Shown: positions 58,898 to 64,000 of the stretch, piece after piece
Position numbering within the stretch: the stretch's first letter is position 1
How the letters are laid out: each line of letters opens with the position of its first letter
Assembly: GCF_001017175.1 (NCBI RefSeq)
Contig: NZ_LCYG01000055.1
Span: forward strand, 27,392-91,391
Direction of reading: 5' to 3'
Length of the DNA stretch: 64,000 nucleotides
DNA from: Microvirga vignae
Lineage (GTDB): Bacteria > Pseudomonadota > Alphaproteobacteria > Rhizobiales > Beijerinckiaceae
Program-made: the position numbers and the translations under genes
Notes under the pieces: model-generated
What the model saw: only the letters and a program-made list of their open reading frames with translations
Told to the model about the DNA's origin: nothing
Databases searched by the model: none

Positions 58898-59001
58898 TGC
58901 GGCTACTGTGCGTTTGATTTTTCGATTACAAGATGCAACCCTTCACAAGATCAGGCGAGCCCCGATCAGAAAACCAACAGGGGCTCAAGCGGGAGTAGAA
59001 T

Positions 59002-59625
59002 ATGAGCCTCATCAACCTGTCCGCGGTCGAGAACGCGCAGCATTCGCGTGACCCCTACGATCATCTTCTGGCGTCCAGCTTTCTGAAAGGAGACGCCATC
59101 GAGGAACTCCGCCGCGACTTTCCACAGATCGACAAGCCAGGTTATCTCACCGTCGACGAAGTCAAGCTGCATGGCCGCTTCAAGCAGCTTATCGAGGAGC
59201 TCGAAGGCCCCGAGCTGACAGAAGCCCTGTCGAAGAAGTTCGGGATCGACCTCCATCCCTATCCGCGCCTCACCACGATCATGAAGCGCTCGCAGCCGAA
59301 ATACGGCGCGATTCACACGGACGGTCCATCCAAGGTCATGACCATGCTCGTCTATATGAACGACGAGTGGCAGAAGGACGATGGCGGCCGCCTCCGCGTG
59401 CTCTACGACGGCAAGAATTTTGAGCCTTACAAGCTGGAAGTGCCGCCGATGATGGGCACCATGTTCGCCTTCCTGCGCTCCGACAATTCCTGGCACGGCC
59501 ATTTGCCGTTCGTCGGCGAGCGCCGTGTCGTCCAGATCGCATGGGTGAAGAGTCAGGCGGACGTGGACCGCAAGAAGAAGCACAACAAAGTCGCCCAATT
59601 CTTCAAGGGCATCTTCGGACGGTAA
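59002..59625 (+). CDS. 2-oxoglutarate-Fe(II) oxygenase superfamily protein
   Basis: 207-aa double-stranded beta-helix enzyme. The iron-binding facial triad is H105-x-D107 (GAIHTDGPSK) and a distal His in DNSWHGHLPF (165 or 167). The 2-oxoglutarate-binding Arg is in GERRVVQIAW. MTMLVYMNDEWQKDDGGRLR is a typical prolyl-hydroxylase-like strand pair. The substrate may be a protein or small molecule; nothing nearby indicates which. The C-terminus is basic (DRKKKHNKVAQFFKGIFGR). The upstream 100 bases hold a leader with weak GGGAG. Confidence 0.85.
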   Translation: MSLINLSAVENAQHSRDPYDHLLASSFLKGDAIEELRRDFPQIDKPGYLTVDEVKLHGRFKQLIEELEGPELTEALSKKFGIDLHPYPRLTTIMKRSQPKYGAIHTDGPSKVMTMLVYMNDEWQKDDGGRLRVLYDGKNFEPYKLEVPPMMGTMFAFLRSDNSWHGHLPFVGERRVVQIAWVKSQADVDRKKKHNKVAQFFKGIFGR

Positions 59626-59657
59626 GCCACAATTCTAGAAACATAGGAACGTCCATT

Positions 59658-59760
59658 CGTCATGGCCGTCCCCGGACTTGATCCGGGGACGGCCATCCAC
59701 TTTTTAAAGCCGCAGGCGCATCAAAGACGTGGATGCCCGGCCCAAGGCCGGCATGACGAT
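59658..59760. repeat. Dispersed double-hairpin repeat, copy 8
   Basis: CGTCATGGCCGTCCCCGGAC, TTGATCCGGGGACGGCCATC, CACTTTTTAAAG, then GACGTGGATGCCCGGCCCAA and GGCCGGCATGACG. It lies between convergent genes. Confidence 0.7.
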
Positions 59761-59791
59761 AGGAGACAGATGTTTCGGTTGTGAACGGCGC

Positions 59792-60952
59792 TTATGCCGA
59801 TGCAATCGCCTTGAGCCTCACCCGCCCGCGCTCCAGCACGAGGCCGAGCTGGCCGTTCTTCAGCGCCAGCGCCTTCTCGCCGAACAGGGCCCGGCGCCAG
59901 CCGTGCAGGGCGGGTACGTTCGCCGTGTCGCTCTCGGCGATGGCTTCCAACTCCTCGACGGTGGCGACGATCTTGGGAGCAACGCCCTCCTGCTCGGCCA
60001 CCGCCTTAAGCAGGACCTTCAGGAGGTCGACGACGGCACCTGTATTGCCGCGCCCGCGGCTGCGCTCCGGCATCGGGATGCTGGACGGATCGCGGGCGAC
60101 GCCACGTTCTACGGCCTCCAGGATATCGGCGCCCGTGCGGGAGCGTTCGAAGCCGTTCGGGATGGAGCGCAGGCGGCCCAGAGCCTCCACGCTGCGGGGA
60201 GCGGAGGTGGCGATGTCGATCAGTGCGTCGTCCTTGAGAACACGTCCGCGGGGGACGTCACGGTTTTGAGCCTCGCGCTCGCGCCAGGCGGCGACCTCCA
60301 TGAGGACGGCGATCTCCTTCGGCTTGCGCAGGCGGCCGGCAAGGCGACGCCAGGCATTGTTCGGATCGGCCTGATAGGTCTCCGGCGAGGTGAGGATGGA
60401 CATCTCCTCTCTCAGCCAGTCGAGGCGGCCGTTCTTTTCAAGCTGGGCCATGAGCGCGTCATAGACCTTCACCAGATGAGTGACGTCCGAGAGCGCATAG
60501 GTAAGCTGGGCGTCGGTGAGGGGCCGGCGCGACCAGTCGGTAAAGCGGGAGGATTTGTCGATCTTCGCCTTGGCGAGATCGTTCACCAGCTGCTCATAAG
60601 AAACCGAATCGCCATAGCCGCAGACCATGGCGGCTACCTGGGTATCGAACAGGGGATCAGGAACGATGTTGCCGAGGTTCCAGATGATCTCCAGATCCTG
60701 CCGGGCGGAGTGGAAGACCTTCACCACACTCGTGTTTGCCATGAGCGCCATGAACGGCTCGAGGCTCAGATCCTCAGCCAGGGGGTCGATGAGATAGGCG
60801 TCCGCAAGATCCGGCCCCGCCATCTGGATCAGGCAGAGCTTCGGGAAATAGGTGGTCTCGCGCAGGAACTCCGTGTCGACGGTGACGAACGGATGCTGGC
60901 TCAGGCGGGAACAGGCGGCTTCGAGCGCCTCGGTGGTCGTAATCAAATCCAT
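59792..60952 (-). CDS. rnd: Ribonuclease D
   Basis: 386-aa 3'-5' exoribonuclease for tRNA 3'-end maturation. The DEDD catalytic acids start with Asp26/Glu28 in [11 protein letters not shown]. Next comes [20 protein letters not shown] with [12 protein letters not shown], then [20 protein letters not shown]. The HRDC-type helical domain includes [20 protein letters not shown]. The length and motif order fit the family. A WYL-like gene lies about 45 bases downstream of nothing on this strand; it is instead upstream of rnd and co-directional. Confidence 0.94.
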   Translation of the reverse strand: MDLITTTEALEAACSRLSQHPFVTVDTEFLRETTYFPKLCLIQMAGPDLADAYLIDPLAEDLSLEPFMALMANTSVVKVFHSARQDLEIIWNLGNIVPDPLFDTQVAAMVCGYGDSVSYEQLVNDLAKAKIDKSSRFTDWSRRPLTDAQLTYALSDVTHLVKVYDALMAQLEKNGRLDWLREEMSILTSPETYQADPNNAWRRLAGRLRKPKEIAVLMEVAAWREREAQNRDVPRGRVLKDDALIDIATSAPRSVEALGRLRSIPNGFERSRTGADILEAVERGVARDPSSIPMPERSRGRGNTGAVVDLLKVLLKAVAEQEGVAPKIVATVEELEAIAESDTANVPALHGWRRALFGEKALALKNGQLGLVLERGRVRLKAIASA

Positions 60953-60997
60953 GGAGAAGTCTTTTAGCGGAACCTGTTGGTGCAGGCGACTCCCCGT

Positions 60998-61384
60998 TTA
61001 AACCCTTTGAAGGGCTTTCCTCCGCTCTTTTGCCTGCCGCTCGGCCCGCTTCATGAGCCAATCCAGGATGTTGCGGTCGACCACGAGGCCGGTTTCCGCA
61101 TCCTCCAGACGCTCGATCCGGTCCACCCGGAAGCCGCGATAGCCGTCGTCCGACATGTCGATGCCGCCGAGCAGCATCTTGCCAGGACCCACTTTCAGCT
61201 CGCGTGCGATCACCCAGCGCCGGGTGGGATTGCCGGCCTGGTCCACGTAGTCGATTTCGAGCGCGCCGTCGAAGGGGTAGACGTGCCAGTTCCCCTCGAT
61301 CCGCTCTTGGTTGGGAGCGTTCCGGCCGTGTTGCAGCAGGGTTGTCGCATGGTTCGTCATCATGAGGATGATATGGTAATTCAT
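60998..61384 (-). CDS. WYL-like domain protein
   Basis: 128-aa protein (MNYHIILMMTNHATTLLQHG). The core IEGNWHVYPFDGALEIDYVD, QAGNPTRRWVIARELKVGPG and GYRGFRVDRIERLEDAETG follows the WYL fold (an I.Y.d..G..t.R strand pair and a final R.FR.DRI). WYL domains bind nucleic acids or nucleotides and are often fused to transcription factors. Here it stands alone with a basic C-terminal helix (WLMKRAERQAKERRKALQR). The start at 61384 is taken because the longer frame enters a repeat. It is 45 bases upstream of rnd on the same strand. Confidence 0.65.
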   Translation of the reverse strand: MNYHIILMMTNHATTLLQHGRNAPNQERIEGNWHVYPFDGALEIDYVDQAGNPTRRWVIARELKVGPGKMLLGGIDMSDDGYRGFRVDRIERLEDAETGLVVDRNILDWLMKRAERQAKERRKALQRV

Positions 61385-61453
61385 GCTTTGTTCTTCAAGG
61401 GAAAAGCGTTGAAAAATAAGGGGTTGAGCTGAAAAAAGGGCACGGGGGAGACG

Positions 61454-61560
61454 CGTCATCCCGGGCTCGTCCCGGGGATCCACGTCTTCATAGCTCAGTG
61501 GTTCTCAAGACGTGGATGGCCGGGCCAATCCCCGGATCAAGTCCGGGGACGGCCATGATG
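61454..61560. repeat. Dispersed double-hairpin repeat, copy 9
   Basis: CGTCATCCCGGGCTCGTCC, GGGGATCCACGTCTTCAT, then AAGACGTGGATGGCCGGGCC and AAGTCCGGGGACGGCCATGA. It lies between divergent genes. Confidence 0.7.
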
Positions 61561-61681
61561 GAGGACTGCGACAAAGGAAGAGCCGAAATCCGGCCCATCC
61601 GCCCCCATTTCAGCCTTCCGCCTTGACTTCCCGGGCCTCCCATGGATGTTGCGCGTAACTCCGAACCAGCAGGCTTTTTCA

Positions 61682-63502
61682 ATGTCCGCCTCCATGCACC
61701 GTTACCGTTCCCACACCTGCGGCGCGCTCCGCGAATCCGATGTCGGCCAGACGGCCCGCCTTTCCGGCTGGTGCCACCGCATCCGCGACCACGGCGGCGT
61801 GCTGTTCATCGACCTGCGCGACCATTACGGCATGACGCAATGCGTGATCGATCCGGATTCCCCAGCCTTCAAGCTGGCCGAGACCGCGCGCTCCGAGTGG
61901 GTGATCCGTGTGGACGGCAAGGTGCGCAAGCGTCCGGCCGGTACCGAGAACCCCGAGCTGCCCACCGGCATGATCGAGGTCTACATCACCGACATGGAGG
62001 TGCTCGGTCCTGCGGACGAGCTTCCGATGCCGGTCTTCGGCGACCAGGAATATCCTGAAGAGACCCGCCTCAAGTACCGGTATCTCGACCTTCGCCGCGA
62101 GAAGCTGCACAACAACATCATGAAGCGCGGCGCGATCATCGACAGCTTGCGCAACCGCATGAAGTCGAGCGGTTTCTTCGAGTTCACGACGCCGATCCTG
62201 ACGGCCTCGTCACCCGAAGGCGCGCGCGACTTCCTGGTGCCCTCGCGCATCCATCCCGGCAAGTTCTACGCGCTGCCGCAGGCTCCGCAACAGTTCAAGC
62301 AGCTGATCATGATGTCCGGCTTCGACCGGTACTTCCAGATTGCGCCCTGCTTCCGCGACGAGGACCCGCGCGCCGACCGTCTCCCGGGCGAGTTCTACCA
62401 GCTCGACGTGGAGATGAGCTTCGTCACGCAGGAGGACATCTTCCAGACCATGGAGCCGGTGATCCGCGACACCTTCAAGGAATTCGCGGACGGCAAGCCG
62501 GTGACGGACGTCTTCCCGCGCATTCCGTACTTCGAGGCGATGCTGAAATACGGCTCCGACAAGCCAGATCTGCGCAACCCGCTGGTGATCGCCGATGTGT
62601 CGGAGGTGTTTGAGCGTGAGGACGTGACCTTCAACGCGTTCAAGAACGTCATCAAGTCCGGCGGCGTGGTGCGCGCCATTCCGGCCACGGGTGCTGCCGC
62701 CCAGCCGCGCTCCTTCTTCGACAAGCTCAACGACTGGGCCCGTACGGAAGGCGCCCCCGGTCTCGGCTATATCGTGTTCGAGGAAGAAGGCGGCCAGATC
62801 CAGGCTAAGGGCCCCATCGCCAAGTTCATCCCTGAAGAGGCTCAGGCCATCATTCGCGAGAAGGCAGGCATCAAGGCTGGCGACGCGGTGTTCTTCTCGG
62901 CCGGGCCTGAGGACAAGGCAGCCTTGCTCGCCGGTAAGGCGCGCGTGCGTATCGGCGATGAGCTGTCCTTAAGCAACAAGGACCAGTTCGCCTTCTGCTG
63001 GATCGTCGACTTCCCGCAATACGAGTGGAACGAGGACGAGAAGAAGATCGACTTCTCCCACAACCCGTTCTCCATGGGCAACATGGACCACGACGCCTTC
63101 ATGGCGCTCGATCCGAATGACAAGGACAAGATCCTCAAGATCACGGCCTTCCAGTACGACATGGTCTGCAACGGCTACGAGATGGCCTCGGGTTCGATCC
63201 GTAATCACCGCCCTGACCGGATGGTGAAGGCCTTCGAGATCGCAGGCTACGGCGAGAGGGAAGTTATGGAGCGCTTCGGCGGCATGTACCGCGCGTTCCA
63301 GTACGGCGCTCCGCCCCACGGCGGCATGGCGGCCGGCGTGGACCGTATCGTGATGCTGCTCTGCGGCGCGCAGAACCTGCGCGAGATCACGCTCTTCCCG
63401 ATGAACCAGAAGGCGGAGGACCTTCTGCTCGGTGCGCCTTCCGAGGCGACACCCAAGCAGCTGCGCGAGCTGCACATCCGGACGAACCTGCCGGAGAAAT
63501 AA
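61682..63502 (+). CDS. aspS: Aspartyl-tRNA synthetase (AspRS, non-discriminating type possible)
   Basis: 606-aa class II synthetase. It contains the N-terminal OB fold ([40 protein letters not shown]), motif 2 ([20 protein letters not shown]), a GAD-type insert around residues 290-420 and motif 3 ([15 protein letters not shown]). The presence of gatCAB here suggests that it may also charge tRNA(Asn) with Asp, as bacteria with GatCAB often do; this is inference. The start is ATG 61682, with ATG 61694 (MHRYRS) as alternative; a frame from 61646 is longer than the family. Confidence 0.95.
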   Translation: MSASMHRYRSHTCGALRESDVGQTARLSGWCHRIRDHGGVLFIDLRDHYGMTQCVIDPDSPAFKLAETARSEWVIRVDGKVRKRPAGTENPELPTGMIEVYITDMEVLGPADELPMPVFGDQEYPEETRLKYRYLDLRREKLHNNIMKRGAIIDSLRNRMKSSGFFEFTTPILTASSPEGARDFLVPSRIHPGKFYALPQAPQQFKQLIMMSGFDRYFQIAPCFRDEDPRADRLPGEFYQLDVEMSFVTQEDIFQTMEPVIRDTFKEFADGKPVTDVFPRIPYFEAMLKYGSDKPDLRNPLVIADVSEVFEREDVTFNAFKNVIKSGGVVRAIPATGAAAQPRSFFDKLNDWARTEGAPGLGYIVFEEEGGQIQAKGPIAKFIPEEAQAIIREKAGIKAGDAVFFSAGPEDKAALLAGKARVRIGDELSLSNKDQFAFCWIVDFPQYEWNEDEKKIDFSHNPFSMGNMDHDAFMALDPNDKDKILKITAFQYDMVCNGYEMASGSIRNHRPDRMVKAFEIAGYGEREVMERFGGMYRAFQYGAPPHGGMAAGVDRIVMLLCGAQNLREITLFPMNQKAEDLLLGAPSEATPKQLRELHIRTNLPEK

Positions 63503-63908
63503 TGACTCTCGTCCGGAGAGCGTGAGGTCAGTAGCCGTGTCGTCGCCAGCCTGTCTCTCCACTCGTCATGGCCGGACTTGATCCGGCCATCCACGTCTCT
63601 GAAACGTAACGTCAAAAAACGTGGATCCCCAGGACAAGCCTGGGGATGACGGAGAGGGGCGGCCATGACAGCTTCGCTGGGTCCGGCCATCACCAGGTCG
63701 CCCTCGCCCCACGCCTGACCCCTTCCTGCAGGAGGCGCGGGGAGTGAGGTGGACCGCTTCATCATCCCGGCCGTCTTGCGTTACGGGCAGACCTGTCATG
63801 CCTGGATCCTTCGTCTCATCTTCCCGCGAGAGAAGAACATTGACGCGATGGCGAAGGGCGCGCACAAGAACCAATTACACGTAGCGACGGGCGTAAGGAG
63901 CGTTGGCG
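63503..63908. other. Intergenic region between aspS and the malic enzyme gene
   Basis: No gene is seen in this 406-base gap. It contains repeat copy 10 (63,563-63,653). The remainder is GC-rich sequence with open frames that look like shadows. The last part must hold the leader of the malic enzyme gene; AAGGAG lies at 63,895-63,900. Confidence 0.6.
63563..63653. repeat. Dispersed double-hairpin repeat, copy 10
   Basis: CGTCATGGCCGGACTTGATC, CGGCCATCCACGTCTC, a short centre, then ACGTGGATCCCCAGGACAAG and CCTGGGGATGACGG. It is the clearest copy: two hairpins bracketed by CGTCAT and ATGACG. Confidence 0.75.
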
Positions 63909-64000
63909 ATGGGAGAGAACATCTCGCAGGATCTGAAATCGGGGGCGATGTTCTACCACCAGCATCCGCGCCCCGGTAAGCTCGAGATCCAGCCGACCAA
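63909..64000 (+). CDS. maeB: NADP-dependent malic enzyme, N-terminus (partial)
   Basis: The first 30 codons run off the right edge: MGENISQDLKSGAMFYHQHP, then RPGKLEIQPTK. HPRPGKLEI is the conserved start of bacterial malic enzymes, often fused to a phosphotransacetylase-like domain, which decarboxylate malate to pyruvate with NADP. AAGGAG at 63,895-63,900 is optimally spaced from ATG 63,909. A frame that opens upstream at 63,749 is in a different register and is not the gene. Confidence 0.75.
   Translation, partial: MGENISQDLKSGAMFYHQHPRPGKLEIQPT

Noticed and set aside
63749..63979. 76-aa frame before the right edge
   Set aside because: It overlaps the malic enzyme start in a different register; the malic enzyme frame has a better ribosome site and conserved residues.

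Overview
The window looks like the chromosome of a GC-rich alphaproteobacterium of the order Hyphomicrobiales (Rhizobiales), probably a Methylobacteriaceae/Microvirga-like organism. The evidence is the gatC-gatA-gatB arrangement, an hda-ppk-ppx run, a ThuE-like sugar ABC cassette, a DUF6894 gene, and many palindromic intergenic repeats of a type common in this order. The genus is inference.

Region 1 (1-21,716) is the late half of a lambda-like siphophage prophage, all on the plus strand: terminase small-subunit end, large terminase, gpW-like joiner, portal, ClpP-type head protease with a nested scaffold, gpD-like decoration protein, major capsid, connector proteins, tail terminator, tail tube, a frameshifted tail-assembly chaperone, tape measure, baseplate and fibre genes, endolysin and two lysis-type membrane proteins. 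Integrase, repressor and replication genes are not present, so the prophage extends to the left of the window. The unit is punctuated by hairpins and intrinsic terminators after the decoration, capsid and tube genes. It also carries a textbook-looking -1 frameshift signal at 9,580-9,621.

Region 2 (21,717-30,290) is a worn accessory region. It holds bluB next to an IS66 transposase remnant, an intact ISL3-family element with a perfect 8-bp target duplication and two passenger genes, a pair of 60-bp direct repeats, a TetR regulator, an uncharacterised low-GC gene pair (26,515-28,235) that could be a defence module, a DUF4238 gene with a 3' frameshift, and a decayed tyrosine recombinase that ends the island beside ruvX.

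Region 3 (30,293-64,000) is ordinary host chromosome. On the minus strand lie ruvX and a trehalose/maltose-type ABC importer. Then come a UPF0173 hydrolase, gatCAB, acetyltransferases, a DUF5939-like adenylate cyclase, two glutathione transferases, ndk, a molybdopterin oxidoreductase, purMN, a CDP-alcohol phosphatidyltransferase, a PerM/AI-2E-type transporter, hda-ppk-ppx, a 2OG-Fe(II) oxygenase, rnd, a WYL-like protein, aspS, and the first codons of a malic enzyme gene. About ten copies of a double-hairpin CGTCAT...ATGACG repeat sit between these genes. I saw none in regions 1 and 2, which supports a boundary near 30.25 kb.

No rRNA, complete tRNA or CRISPR array was seen.
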